A stretch of DNA of 64,000 bases from Streptomyces sp. ICBB 8177 (GTDB lineage Bacteria > Actinomycetota > Actinomycetes > Streptomycetales > Streptomycetaceae): positions 994,743-1,058,742 of the forward strand of contig NZ_NSKH01000018.1 in assembly GCF_003144095.1 (NCBI RefSeq), read 5' to 3'. The stretch's first letter is position 1. Each line of letters starts with the position of its first letter. The position numbers were made by a program, and so were the translations under genes. Positions 42,951 through 52,030 of this stretch are shown here, piece by piece. Below the pieces are notes generated by a model. The model saw nothing but the letters and a program-made list of their open reading frames with translations, did not search any database and had not been told where the DNA came from.

Positions 42951-42990
42951 GCGGATGACTCCTTCGAGAGAACGTTGCTCAGCCAGAGTC

Positions 42991-43032
42991 GCATACGCGA
43001 TGACAGATTTCAATATCTGTCATCGCGTACGC
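42991..43032. promoter_or_regulatory. 18-bp near-perfect palindrome upstream of the aldo/keto reductase
   Basis: GCATACGCGATGACAGAT (42991-43008) pairs with ATCTGTCATCGCGTACGC (43015-43032) at 17 of 18 positions, 6-base centre. It lies 41 bases before the reductase ATG and 47 after the end of the next MFS gene. Likely TetR operator. Confidence 0.75.
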
Positions 43033-43079
43033 GTTCGTCATGCCGTCCCGCTCCGCCCGAACCCCCGTCGGGCCGCCCG

Positions 43080-44549
43080 TCACCGCACCGTGCGCGGCAG
43101 CCGCAGGCTCAGGCCCACCGCGGCGGCGACCAGCGCGACCTGCACCAGCAGCGCCGTGACCAGCGCGTCCCGCATGCCCGCCGACGAGGCCAGCGACAGG
43201 AAGAGCGTGCCGAGGGTCGCCACGCCCAGCGCCAGCGAGGACTGCTGGGTGGTGACCATGACGCCGCTGCCCACGCCCGCGCGCTCCGCCGGAACCTCCG
43301 ACAGCACGATCCGGAACAGCGTGCTCATCGCCATGCCCTGGCCGAACCCGAGCACCGCCATGCCCGGTGTCAGCGCCAGCGGCCCGATGTGCGGCCACCC
43401 CGCGAGCGCGGTCGCGACCACCACGAGTAGGCCCAGCCCCTGCACGGTCAGGCCCACGCTGACCACGTGCCGCCCGTACCGGGTCACCAGCCGGGGCGCG
43501 ACCAGCGACGCCGCGAAGAACGCCACCGCCATCGGCGCGAGTGCGGTGCCCGCGGCGACCGGTCCGAGCGCCAGACCCTGCTGGAGCGCGACCGCCATCA
43601 CGAACATGAAGCCACCGAAGCCGGTGAAGAACGGCAGCGCGACCCGCAGTCCGCTGCGCATGCCGTGGTTGCCCAGCAGCGAGGGCGGCAGCAGCGGGTC
43701 GCCGCCGGAGCGCTCACCGGACCGCTCGACCAGCCAGAACGCGGCGCCCAGGAACGGCGAGGCGGCCAGCATCAGCCAGGTCCACAGCGGCCAGCCGACC
43801 GCCCTGCCCTCCATCAGCGGCACCAGCAGGGCCAGCAGCGTCGCGCCCAGCAGCAGGGTGCCGCGGGTGTCGATGCGCGCCGGGTTCGCCGACCGGGTCT
43901 CCGGGACGCTGCGCAGGCTGAGCAGGATCGCCGCCAGCGCCACGGGCACGTTGACCAGGAAAATCGAACGCCAGCCGGTGCCGGCCACGTTCGCCGCGAC
44001 CAGCCAGCCGCCGAGCAGCTGGCCCAGCACCGCCGAGATGCCGCCGGTGGCGCCGTACAGGCCGAGCGCCCGGCCGCGCCGCGACCCGGTCGTGGTGGCC
44101 TGGATGGTGGCCAGCACCTGCGGCAGCATCAGCGCGGACGCGGCGCCCTGCGCGACCCGGGCGCCCACGAGTGTCCAGGCGTCAGGGGCGAGTCCGCAGG
44201 CCAGCGAGGTCAGGGCGAACAGCGCCGTGCCGATCAGGAACAGCCTGCGCCGTCCCACCATGTCGCCGAGCCGTCCGCCCAGCACCAGCAGGACCGCGTA
44301 CGCGACGCCGTACCCGGCGGCGACCATCTCCAGCAGCGCCGGGCCGGCGTGCAGGTCGCGGTCGATGGTGGGCAGGGCGACGTTGACGATGAAGAAGTCG
44401 ATCATGGGCAGCGCCGCGCCGAGCAGCAGCGTCAGCAGTCCGAGCGGGCTGAGGGCCGACGGCTCGGCGGCCTGCCTGCCGGGCGCCGCGTGGCGGCCCG
44501 GGCTGCGCACCCCGGCGGGCGCGGTCTTGGATGCGGTCGGTGAAGTCAC
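43080..44549 (-). CDS. MFS transporter (14-TM DHA2-like)
   Basis: About 489 residues from GTG 44549; GTG at 44570 is an alternative start, and neither has ideal ribosome-site spacing. FFIVNVALPTIDRDL and GGRLGDMVGRRRLF are MFS motifs. There are roughly 14 hydrophobic helices and a long Pro/Ala-rich N-terminus (about 30 residues) before the first. A drug or metabolite exporter by family. Divergent from an XRE-type regulator, with an inverted repeat between them. Confidence 0.88.
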   Translation of the reverse strand: MTSPTASKTAPAGVRSPGRHAAPGRQAAEPSALSPLGLLTLLLGAALPMIDFFIVNVALPTIDRDLHAGPALLEMVAAGYGVAYAVLLVLGGRLGDMVGRRRLFLIGTALFALTSLACGLAPDAWTLVGARVAQGAASALMLPQVLATIQATTTGSRRGRALGLYGATGGISAVLGQLLGGWLVAANVAGTGWRSIFLVNVPVALAAILLSLRSVPETRSANPARIDTRGTLLLGATLLALLVPLMEGRAVGWPLWTWLMLAASPFLGAAFWLVERSGERSGGDPLLPPSLLGNHGMRSGLRVALPFFTGFGGFMFVMAVALQQGLALGPVAAGTALAPMAVAFFAASLVAPRLVTRYGRHVVSVGLTVQGLGLLVVVATALAGWPHIGPLALTPGMAVLGFGQGMAMSTLFRIVLSEVPAERAGVGSGVMVTTQQSSLALGVATLGTLFLSLASSAGMRDALVTALLVQVALVAAAVGLSLRLPRTVR

Positions 44550-44596
44550 CCCTTCACGATCCGGCCTCACGGAAGGGGGTACCAGAGTGTGCTTAT

Positions 44597-44617
44597 CCAG
44601 GTATTGGGGGAACCTGG
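44597..44617. promoter_or_regulatory. inverted repeat in the MFS/regulator intergenic region
   Basis: CCAGGT (44597-44602) and ACCTGG (44612-44617) with nine bases between, 32 bases before the regulator's ATG. A candidate site for the divergently encoded regulator. Confidence 0.5.
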
Positions 44618-44649
44618 CAATCGTATGAGCGGTGCGGCACCCTGGTGGC

Positions 44650-45558
44650 ATGAGCGCGAGTACCGACATCCGCCGCCGTGAACTGGCCGACTTCCTGCGC
44701 AGCCGCCGCGAGCGCATCACCCCCGAGCAGGTGGGCCTGCCGCGCGGCGCCCGCCGGCGCACCCCCGGCCTGCGGCGCGAGGAGGTCGCACAGCTCTCCG
44801 CGGTCGGCGTCACCTGGTACACGTGGCTGGAACAGGCCCGCGACATCCAGGTCTCGGCACAGGTGCTGGACGCCGTCGCGCGCACCCTGATGCTCGACCC
44901 GACCGAGCGCGCCCACCTGTTCGTGCTGGCCGGACTGCCCGACCCGGCGCCCGGCAGCGACTGCCCGTACCTCACGCCGTCGCTGCTGGAGGTGCTGGAA
45001 CGGATGGAACCGCTGCCCGCCTGCGTGATGAACAGCCGCTACGACATCCTGGCGTACAACCGCGGCTACGGGTGGCTGGTGGACGACCTCGACGCGCTCC
45101 CGCCCGAGGAGCGCAACATCCTGTGGCTGATCTTCACCAACCCCGACTGGCGCGAGGCGGTGGTCGACCGCGACCAGGTGATCCGCCGCTGCACCGCGCA
45201 GTTCCGCGCGGCGATGGCCGAACACGTCGCGGAACCGGTGTGGAAGCTCCAGGTCAAGCGGCTCCAGCAGGTGTCGGAGGAGTTCCGCGAGGTGTGGAGC
45301 GAGCACGAGGTGATCCGGCCGTCCAGCACCACCAAGCGGTTCCTCAACAAGCGCTTCGGCCTGCTCAACATGCTCCACACCAGCATGTGGCTGGGCCAGC
45401 GCAGCGGCAGCCGGATGGTGGTCTACACCCCGCTGGACGAGGAGACCCGCGAGCGCCTGGACCGCCTGCACGCGTTCGCCCTGGCCCAGGAGGACGCCCG
45501 CCGCACGCCGCGGCGGAAGGCGCAGCCGGTGGCCGAGCGCCGCCCGGTCGCGGTCTGA
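44650..45558 (+). CDS. helix-turn-helix regulator with MmyB-type ligand domain
   Basis: 302 residues from ATG 44650. N-terminal XRE domain: ELADFLRSRRERITPEQVGL, then RTPGLRREEVAQLSAVGVTWYTWLEQ, the exact signature of the actinobacterial family typified by MmyB. The C-terminal 180 residues (LPACVMNSRYDILAYNR, NILWLIFTNPDWRE) form the PAS-like fatty-acid-binding domain of that group. Usually controls an adjacent divergent gene; here that is the MFS exporter. Confidence 0.92.
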   Translation: MSASTDIRRRELADFLRSRRERITPEQVGLPRGARRRTPGLRREEVAQLSAVGVTWYTWLEQARDIQVSAQVLDAVARTLMLDPTERAHLFVLAGLPDPAPGSDCPYLTPSLLEVLERMEPLPACVMNSRYDILAYNRGYGWLVDDLDALPPEERNILWLIFTNPDWREAVVDRDQVIRRCTAQFRAAMAEHVAEPVWKLQVKRLQQVSEEFREVWSEHEVIRPSSTTKRFLNKRFGLLNMLHTSMWLGQRSGSRMVVYTPLDEETRERLDRLHAFALAQEDARRTPRRKAQPVAERRPVAV

Positions 45559-45662
45559 GCCGGACCCGCCGGGCAACCGGACGGCGGGGCTGATTCGCGG
45601 CGGCCCGGATGCGGGACAATGGAGCTTCCGTCCGCATCCCCACGCCCCGAGGAACCGCCGCG

Positions 45663-46808
45663 ATGACGCCCCCGCAGACCACGCCGTTGCAGATCGGACC
45701 GCACACCGTGACGCCGCCCGTCGTGCTCGCGCCGATGGCCGGGATCACCAACGCGCCGTTCCGCACGCTGTGCCGGGAGTTCTCCGGCGGCAAGGGGCTG
45801 TTCGTCTCCGAGATGATCACCACGCGGGCGCTGGTCGAGCGCAACGAGAAGACCATGCAGCTCGTCCACTTCGACGCCTCGGAGAAGCCGCGGTCCATCC
45901 AGCTGTACGGGGTCGATCCGGTCACCGTCGGCAAGGCGGTGCGGATGATCGCGGACGAGGACCTCGCCGACCACGTCGACCTCAACTTCGGCTGCCCGGT
46001 GCCCAAGGTGACCCGCAAGGGCGGCGGCTCCGCGCTGCCGTACAAGCGCCACCTGCTGCGCGCCATCCTGCGCGAGGCGGTCGGCAACGCGGGCTCGCTC
46101 CCGGTCACCATCAAGATGCGCAAGGGCATCGACGACGACCACCTGACCTACCTGGACGCCGGCCGGATCGCGGTCGAGGAGGGCGTCACGGCGGTCGCGC
46201 TGCACGGCCGCACCGCCTCCCAGCACTACGGCGGCACGGCCGACTGGGATGCCATCGCCCGGCTGAAGGAGGCGGTCACCGAGATCCCGGTGCTGGGCAA
46301 CGGCGACATCTGGTGCGCCGACGACGCGGTGCGGATGATGCGCGAGACCGGTTGCGACGGGGTCGTGGTGGGCCGCGGCTGCCTGGGCAGGCCCTGGCTC
46401 TTCGGCGACCTGGTGAAGGCCTTCGAGGGCGGCGGTGGGCAGGCGAGGCCCACGCTGCGCGAGGTGGCCGCGGTCATGCGCCGGCACGCCGAACTGCTGG
46501 GGGAGTGGCTGGGCGACGAGCGGCGCGGCGTCATCGACTTCCGCAAGCACGTCGCCTGGTATACCAAGGGCTTCGCGCTGGGCGCCCAGTCCCGTCAGCG
46601 GCTGGCGCTGGCCTCCTCGCTGGCCGAGCTGGACGAGCACCTCGGCGCGCTCGACCTCGACCAGCCGTGGCCTGACGGCGCGGAGGGCCCGCGCGGGCGT
46701 ACCGCGGGCACGAAGCGGGTCGTCCTGCCGGACGGCTGGCTCAAGGACCCCTACGAGACCACGGTCGCCGTGGACGCCGACGCGGAATCCGACACGTCGG
46801 GCGGCTGA
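45663..46808 (+). CDS. dusB: tRNA-dihydrouridine synthase
   Basis: 381 residues from ATG 45663. FMN-dependent reduction of uridine in tRNA D-loops. Motifs: PVVLAPMAGITNAPFRTLCR, DLNFGCPVPKVTRKGGGSAL with the catalytic Cys, TIKMRKGIDDDH, VALHGRTASQHYGG and GNGDIWCADDA. Length is slightly above the usual DusB, with an extended C-terminus (DPYETTVAVDADAESDTSGG). It stands upstream of ppdK but is separated by a 550-base AT-rich gap. Confidence 0.95.
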   Translation: MTPPQTTPLQIGPHTVTPPVVLAPMAGITNAPFRTLCREFSGGKGLFVSEMITTRALVERNEKTMQLVHFDASEKPRSIQLYGVDPVTVGKAVRMIADEDLADHVDLNFGCPVPKVTRKGGGSALPYKRHLLRAILREAVGNAGSLPVTIKMRKGIDDDHLTYLDAGRIAVEEGVTAVALHGRTASQHYGGTADWDAIARLKEAVTEIPVLGNGDIWCADDAVRMMRETGCDGVVVGRGCLGRPWLFGDLVKAFEGGGGQARPTLREVAAVMRRHAELLGEWLGDERRGVIDFRKHVAWYTKGFALGAQSRQRLALASSLAELDEHLGALDLDQPWPDGAEGPRGRTAGTKRVVLPDGWLKDPYETTVAVDADAESDTSGG

Positions 46809-47357
46809 CGCAGGACATGCCGGGCGGTTGACGGGGGCACGTGGAGCGGGCGAGGGCGTTTTCACGCCGCTCCGCGCCCCCCGGATCACCCAATCCGGGA
46901 AATTCGGCGAATGATGGACACAAGGTGACCATTCCGGCGTCCGGATCCCAAGACGGGACGGTTTTGCGCCGCGTGATTCTCGCCACGTTTGATTTGACCC
47001 CCGCTCATATGAGCGAGATCGAAAACGGCACTCGGTGTCGTCACTTCTCCAATTCATGGCACCGAGTGCCATTCATCGTGCTTCAGTTCATCAAGGCGTC
47101 GTAACCTTGAGTCACGGTCGCGGCTGCTCAGCTGCCGGGATCGCCGCTCATGTGATGGCAATCGTTCAAGAAGTGAACACACGGGGGTGGCGGGTCCCGC
47201 ATCCCGGATCCCAGGCGAATGGCCCAGAAATGCTTTCGATCTCCTGGCAGACGGGTGGTTACGGCCATGTGACGTGGCCGTGCACGTACTGCACCGCCTT
47301 GGAGATGGGTACGCTCCCCGCCGTCAGGGCAACCCCCGTGCGCGAGGAGTCGGTCCC
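46809..47357 (+). promoter_or_regulatory. AT-rich upstream region of ppdK with two palindromes
   Basis: No convincing gene is present; the only longer frame (46841-47104) is not protein-like. The region holds a perfect 14-bp palindrome CGCTCATATGAGCG (47002-47015). It also holds an 11-bp inverted repeat, GGCACTCGGTG (47027-47037) with CACCGAGTGCC (47060-47070). Their outer seven bases equal CIRCE half-sites but are 30 bases apart instead of nine. Probably the control region of ppdK. Confidence 0.55.
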
Positions 47358-50072
47358 GTGTCGGAAACACAAACACCCCAGAAGTTCGTCTACGACTTCA
47401 CTGAGGGCAACAAGGACCTCAAGGACCTGCTGGGCGGCAAGGGCGCGAACCTCGCCGAGATGACCAACCTCGGTCTTCCCGTCCCTCCGGGCTTCACCAT
47501 CACCACCGAGGCGTGCAAGGTCTACCTGGAGTCGGGCAGCGAGCCGTCGGCGCTGCGCGACGAGGTGAGTGCGCACCTCGACGCCCTCGAGAAGAAGATG
47601 GGCAAGAAACTCGGCCAGGCGGACGACCCGCTGCTGGTCTCGGTCCGCTCCGGGGCGAAGTTCTCCATGCCGGGCATGATGGACACCGTCCTCAACATCG
47701 GCCTGTCCGACGCCTCGGTGGCGGGCCTCGCCGCGCAGGCCGGGGACGAGCGCTTCGCCTGGGACTCCTACCGCCGCCTCATCCAGATGTTCGGCAAGAC
47801 CGTGCTGGGCGTCGACGGCGACCTGTTCGAGGAGGCGCTGGAGAACGCCAAGCAGGCCAAGGGCGTCAGGACCGACGTCGACCTGGACGCGGACGACCTG
47901 CGCACGCTGGTGGACGAGTTCAAGGCCGTCGTCGCCAAGGAGGCAGGCCGCGACTTCCCGCAGGACCCGCGCGAGCAGATGGACCTGGCCGTGCGCGCCG
48001 TGTTCGACTCCTGGAACGGCGAGCGCGCCAAGCTCTACCGCCGCCAGGAGCGCATCCCCGGCGACCTGGGCACCGCGGTCAACGTCTGCTCGATGGTCTT
48101 CGGCAACCTCGGCCCCGACTCCGGCACCGGTGTCGCCTTCACCCGCGACCCGGCCAGCGGCCAGCAGGGCGTCTACGGCGACTACCTGCAGAACGCGCAG
48201 GGCGAGGACGTGGTGGCGGGCATCCGCAACACCGTGCCGCTCGCCGACCTCGCCCAGATCGACCGGCCGTCGTACGACGAGCTGATGCGCATCATGGAGA
48301 CCCTGGAGAACCACTACAAGGACCTGTGCGACATCGAGTTCACGATCGAGCGCGGCAAGCTGTGGATGCTCCAGACCCGGGTCGGCAAGCGCACCGCCGC
48401 CGCGGCCTTCCGCATCGCGACCCAGCTGGTCGACCAGGGCCTGATCGACGAGGCCGAGGCCCTCCAGCGGGTCAACGGCGCCCAGCTCGCCCAGCTGATG
48501 TTCCCGCGCTTCGACGTGAGCGCGAAGGCCGAACTGCTCGGCCGGGGCATCGCCGCCTCCCCGGGCGCGGCGGTCGGCAAGGCGGTCTTCGACTCCTACA
48601 CCGCCGTGAAGTGGTCGCGCTCGGGCGAGAAGGTCATCCTGATCCGCCGCGAGACCAACCCCGACGACCTCAACGGCATGATCGCCGCCGAGGGCATCCT
48701 CACCTCGCGCGGCGGCAAGACCTCGCACGCCGCCGTGGTCGCCCGCGGCATGGGCAAGACCTGTGTGTGCGGCGCGGAGGACCTGGAGGTCGACACCAAG
48801 CGCCGCTGCCTGACCGCCCCCGGCGGCGTCGTCATCGAGGAGGGCGACGTCATCTCGGTCGACGGCTCGACCGGCAAGGTCTACGTCGGCGAGGTACCCG
48901 TCGTACCGTCCCCGGTGGTCGAGTACTTCGAGGGCCGCATGCACGCCGGCGCCGACGACGCCGACGAGCTGGTCAAGGCCGTGCACCGGATCATGGCGTA
49001 CGCGGACCGGGTGCGCCGGCTGCGGGTGCGGGCCAACGCCGACAACGCCGAGGACGCCGCGCGCGCCCGCCGGTTCGGCGCCCAGGGGATCGGGCTGTGC
49101 CGCACCGAGCACATGTTCCTCGGTGAGCGCCGCGAGATGGTCGAGCGGCTGATCCTCGCCGACACCGACGCCGAGCGCGACGAGGCCCTCAAGGCCCTGC
49201 TGCCCCTCCAGCAGCGCGACTTCGTCGACCTGTTCGAGTCGATGGACGGGCTGCCGGTCACCGTGCGGCTGCTGGACCCGCCGCTGCACGAGTTCCTGCC
49301 CGACATCACCGACCTGTCGGTGCGGGTGGCGCTGGCCGAGTCCCGCAAGGAGCCGCACGAGAACGACCTGCGCCTGCTCCAGGCGGTGCACCGGCTGCAC
49401 GAGCAGAACCCGATGCTGGGCCTGCGCGGCGTGCGCCTCGGCCTGGTCATCCCGGGCCTGTTCACCATGCAGGTGCGGGCCATCGCCGAGGCGGCGGCCG
49501 AGCGGATCGCGGCGGGCGGCGACCCGCGCGCCGAGATCATGATCCCGCTGGTCGGCACCGTGCAGGAACTGGAGCTGGTCCGCGAGGAGGCCGACAAGGT
49601 CATCGCGGACGTCGAGGCCGAGCACGGCGTGGAGCTGAAGCTGGCGATCGGCACGATGATCGAGTTGCCGCGCGCCGCGCTCACCGCCGGACAGATCGCC
49701 GAGGCCGCGCAGTTCTTCTCGTTCGGCACCAACGACCTGACCCAGACGGTGTGGGGCTTCTCCCGCGACGACGTGGAGGCCAGCTTCTTCACCGCCTACC
49801 TGGAGAAGGGCATCTTCGGCGTCAGCCCGTTCGAGACGATCGACCGCGACGGCGTCGGCTCGCTGGTGGCGCTGGCCGCGAAGGCCGGCCGGGCCACCCG
49901 CCCCGACCTCAAGCTCGGCGTCTGCGGCGAGCACGGCGGCGACCCGGAGTCGGTGCACTTCTTCCACGAGGTCGGCCTCGACTACGTCTCCTGCTCGCCG
50001 TTCCGGATCCCGGTGGCGCGCCTGGAGGCCGGTCGCGCGGCCAGCCGCAGCGAGGGCAGCGACCACCGCTGA
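47358..50072 (+). CDS. ppdK: pyruvate, phosphate dikinase
   Basis: 904 residues from GTG 47358. It interconverts pyruvate + ATP + Pi and PEP + AMP + PPi. ATP-grasp N-domain (FTEGNKDLKDLLGGKGANLAE in pieces), the phosphohistidine domain with catalytic His457 in RGGKTSHAAVVARGMGKTC, and the C-terminal PEP barrel with SFGTNDLTQ and the reactive cysteine in LGVCGEHGGD. Length is normal. A long regulatory region precedes it and a strong terminator follows. Confidence 0.96.
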   Translation: MSETQTPQKFVYDFTEGNKDLKDLLGGKGANLAEMTNLGLPVPPGFTITTEACKVYLESGSEPSALRDEVSAHLDALEKKMGKKLGQADDPLLVSVRSGAKFSMPGMMDTVLNIGLSDASVAGLAAQAGDERFAWDSYRRLIQMFGKTVLGVDGDLFEEALENAKQAKGVRTDVDLDADDLRTLVDEFKAVVAKEAGRDFPQDPREQMDLAVRAVFDSWNGERAKLYRRQERIPGDLGTAVNVCSMVFGNLGPDSGTGVAFTRDPASGQQGVYGDYLQNAQGEDVVAGIRNTVPLADLAQIDRPSYDELMRIMETLENHYKDLCDIEFTIERGKLWMLQTRVGKRTAAAAFRIATQLVDQGLIDEAEALQRVNGAQLAQLMFPRFDVSAKAELLGRGIAASPGAAVGKAVFDSYTAVKWSRSGEKVILIRRETNPDDLNGMIAAEGILTSRGGKTSHAAVVARGMGKTCVCGAEDLEVDTKRRCLTAPGGVVIEEGDVISVDGSTGKVYVGEVPVVPSPVVEYFEGRMHAGADDADELVKAVHRIMAYADRVRRLRVRANADNAEDAARARRFGAQGIGLCRTEHMFLGERREMVERLILADTDAERDEALKALLPLQQRDFVDLFESMDGLPVTVRLLDPPLHEFLPDITDLSVRVALAESRKEPHENDLRLLQAVHRLHEQNPMLGLRGVRLGLVIPGLFTMQVRAIAEAAAERIAAGGDPRAEIMIPLVGTVQELELVREEADKVIADVEAEHGVELKLAIGTMIELPRAALTAGQIAEAAQFFSFGTNDLTQTVWGFSRDDVEASFFTAYLEKGIFGVSPFETIDRDGVGSLVALAAKAGRATRPDLKLGVCGEHGGDPESVHFFHEVGLDYVSCSPFRIPVARLEAGRAASRSEGSDHR

Positions 50073-50111
50073 CCGGCCGCTGATCACAGGACCATCGCGA
50101 AAACCCTCACC

Positions 50112-50143
50112 GGGGGCGGCGCCTTGTGCGAGGCGCCGCCCCC
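50112..50143. terminator. hairpin terminator between ppdK and the SDR
   Basis: A perfect 12-bp stem: GGGGGCGGCGCC (50112-50123) with GGCGCCGCCCCC (50132-50143), loop of 8, between converging genes. Confidence 0.8.
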
Positions 50144-50146
50144 ACC

Positions 50147-51094
50147 TCATGCCGTCGCGGTCCCAAGCCCTTCGTACCTGACCCCGGTCAGTTGCTCGGA
50201 CGCCGTCCACAGGCGTTCGGCCGCAGTGTCGCTGAGGGTCCAGGAGGCCCGCCAGGACTTCGCGGGGCTGCCGCGCAGGCCCGGCCAGTGCGGCCCGTAG
50301 AAGTCGTCCGGTGCGACACCGGGCGCGGTCGCCGCGTACAGCGTGGGCAGCGCGCCGCCGGACGGCGGCTGGGCCACGACGCGGTTTGCGGCCTTCGCCA
50401 GCCGCGCCGCGAGCCTGCGGCCCTCCATCGCCGGGCCCGCCGTCTGGAGGTTGGTGTCGGCGTAGCCGGGGTGCGACGCGGCCACGACGAGCGGCGAGCC
50501 GGCCGCGGCGAGACGCCGGGCCAGTTCGTGGACGAACAGCAGATTCGCCGTCTTCGACCGGCCGTAGGCGATCCAACGGCGGTAGCGGCGCTCGCTGTTG
50601 AGGTCGCCGGGATCGATGTTGGCCAGCGCGTGCATGCCGCTGGAGACGGTCACCACGCGGGCGTCCGGGGTCGCCAGCAGCTTGGGCAGCAGCAGCCCGG
50701 TGAGCGCGAAGTGGCCGAGGTGGTTGACGCCGAACTGCGCCTCGAAGCCGTCCGCCGTCCGCGTGTACGGCAACGCCATGACGCCCGCGTTGTTGATCAG
50801 CAGATCGAGCCGTTCCTCGTCGGCGAAGTCCTCGGCCAACGCCCGCACCGAGGCCAGGTCGGCGAGATCCAGGAGCCGGAAGGCGACCCGGGCGCCCGGC
50901 GCCTCGGCCCGCATCCGCGTCGCCGCCTCCTGCCCGCGCCGCTCGCTGCGGCAGGCCAGCAGCACCCGGGCGCCGTGCCGGGCCAGCTCGCACGCGGTGT
51001 GGAAGCCGATGCCGCTGTTGGCGCCGGTGACCACGGCGACCCGGCCGGTCTGGTCGGGGATGTCCTTCGCGCTCCAGCCCATCGTGGCGGCCAC
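50147..51094 (-). CDS. short-chain dehydrogenase/reductase
   Basis: 315 residues from GTG 51094, preceded by GAGAGG on the minus strand. NADP-binding TGANSGIG, active-site region NNAGVM, and the YxxxK catalytic pair in IAYGRSKTAN. It resembles the retinol-dehydrogenase-like/protochlorophyllide-reductase-like SDRs common in streptomycetes. Substrate unknown. It lies downstream of the ABC transporter permeases on the same strand, 98 bases away. Confidence 0.9.
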   Translation of the reverse strand: MAATMGWSAKDIPDQTGRVAVVTGANSGIGFHTACELARHGARVLLACRSERRGQEAATRMRAEAPGARVAFRLLDLADLASVRALAEDFADEERLDLLINNAGVMALPYTRTADGFEAQFGVNHLGHFALTGLLLPKLLATPDARVVTVSSGMHALANIDPGDLNSERRYRRWIAYGRSKTANLLFVHELARRLAAAGSPLVVAASHPGYADTNLQTAGPAMEGRRLAARLAKAANRVVAQPPSGGALPTLYAATAPGVAPDDFYGPHWPGLRGSPAKSWRASWTLSDTAAERLWTASEQLTGVRYEGLGTATA

Positions 51095-51192
51095 CTCTCG
51101 CCCGTCGTCGCGGCACGTCGCGCACCGCCTGCCCGGTTGTCGAAGCCGCAGCCTAAGCCCTGGTCAGCCGCCGGTCACCGACCCGTCCGCGG

Positions 51193-52029
51193 TCAGTCGT
51201 CGATGCCGGACCTCTCCACGCCCGCCACGATGTGCCGCTGGAGGACGACGAAGACCACGACCAGCGGCAGCACCGAGACCGCCGCCGCCGTGAACAACTC
51301 GTGCAGGTTCACCGTCTGCGCGGTGGCGAACGACGCCAGCGCCACCTGCACCGTCCACGCCGACTGGTCCTGGCCGATGACCAGCGGCCACAGGAAGGAG
51401 TTCCAGGAGCCGATGAACACGATGGCCCCGACCGCCGCGAACACCGGACGCGAATTGGGCACCACGATCCGCCAGTAGGTCCGCCAGTACCCGAGCCCGT
51501 CCACCCGCGCCGCGTCCTCCAGCTCACCGGGAAAACCCAGGAAGTACTGCCGGAACAGGAACGCGGCGAACGCGCTGAAGAGCGTGGGCACCACCAGGCC
51601 GCGCAGGCTGGAGACCCACCCCAGCGACGAGACCAGCACGAAGCTCGGCACGAACGTCACCGCGGACGGGATCATCAGCGTGCCGAGGATGCCGTAGAAG
51701 ACCGCGTTCGCGTACGGGTACGGGATGCGCGCGAGACCGTAGCCGCACATCGACGCCAGCAGCAGCGTGCCCGCGGTCGTCAGCACCGCGATGCGCGTGG
51801 AGTTCCACAGCGCGTGCGCCATCGGCACCGACGGATCGTCGAACAGCTCGCGCACGTTGGACAGATGCAGGGTGTGGGGGAAGAAGGTCCAGCCGGGCGC
51901 GGTGATGTCGGACTCGCTCGCGAGCCCGTCGCGGACCATCAGGTAGAACGGGATCAGGAAGAGCACCGCGAGCGCGATCAGCAGCGTCAGCCGCAGCGCC
52001 CGCGCCAGAGCGCGCAGGTGCGCGTCCAT
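51193..52029 (-). CDS. carbohydrate ABC transporter permease (MalG-like)
   Basis: 278 residues. Six membrane segments and the EAA loop ELEDAARVDGLGYWRTYWRIVVPNS in pieces, with the conserved Gly. Opening RLTLLIALAVLFLIPFYLMV is the first helix. Its start is one base from the stop of the partner permease, so they form one operon with the binding protein. No ATPase gene is nearby; streptomycetes usually supply this role with a shared MsiK-type ATPase. Confidence 0.92.
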   Translation of the reverse strand: MDAHLRALARALRLTLLIALAVLFLIPFYLMVRDGLASESDITAPGWTFFPHTLHLSNVRELFDDPSVPMAHALWNSTRIAVLTTAGTLLLASMCGYGLARIPYPYANAVFYGILGTLMIPSAVTFVPSFVLVSSLGWVSSLRGLVVPTLFSAFAAFLFRQYFLGFPGELEDAARVDGLGYWRTYWRIVVPNSRPVFAAVGAIVFIGSWNSFLWPLVIGQDQSAWTVQVALASFATAQTVNLHELFTAAAVSVLPLVVVFVVLQRHIVAGVERSGIDD

Positions 52030-52030
52030 C

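Noticed and set aside
40464-43430. 988-codon plus-strand frame across the MFS, TetR and aldo/keto reductase genes
   Set aside because: It spans three well-supported minus-strand genes and is Gly/Arg/Gln-rich filler.
46841-47104. 87-codon frame in the ppdK upstream gap
   Set aside because: It crosses the palindromes, uses a weak GTG start and shows no protein-like pattern.
47259-51125. 1288-codon minus-strand frame opposite ppdK
   Set aside because: It is a GC-bias shadow of ppdK and the SDR, low in complexity (LGLRHLLVGAG-like runs), while the plus-strand ppdK has full motif support.
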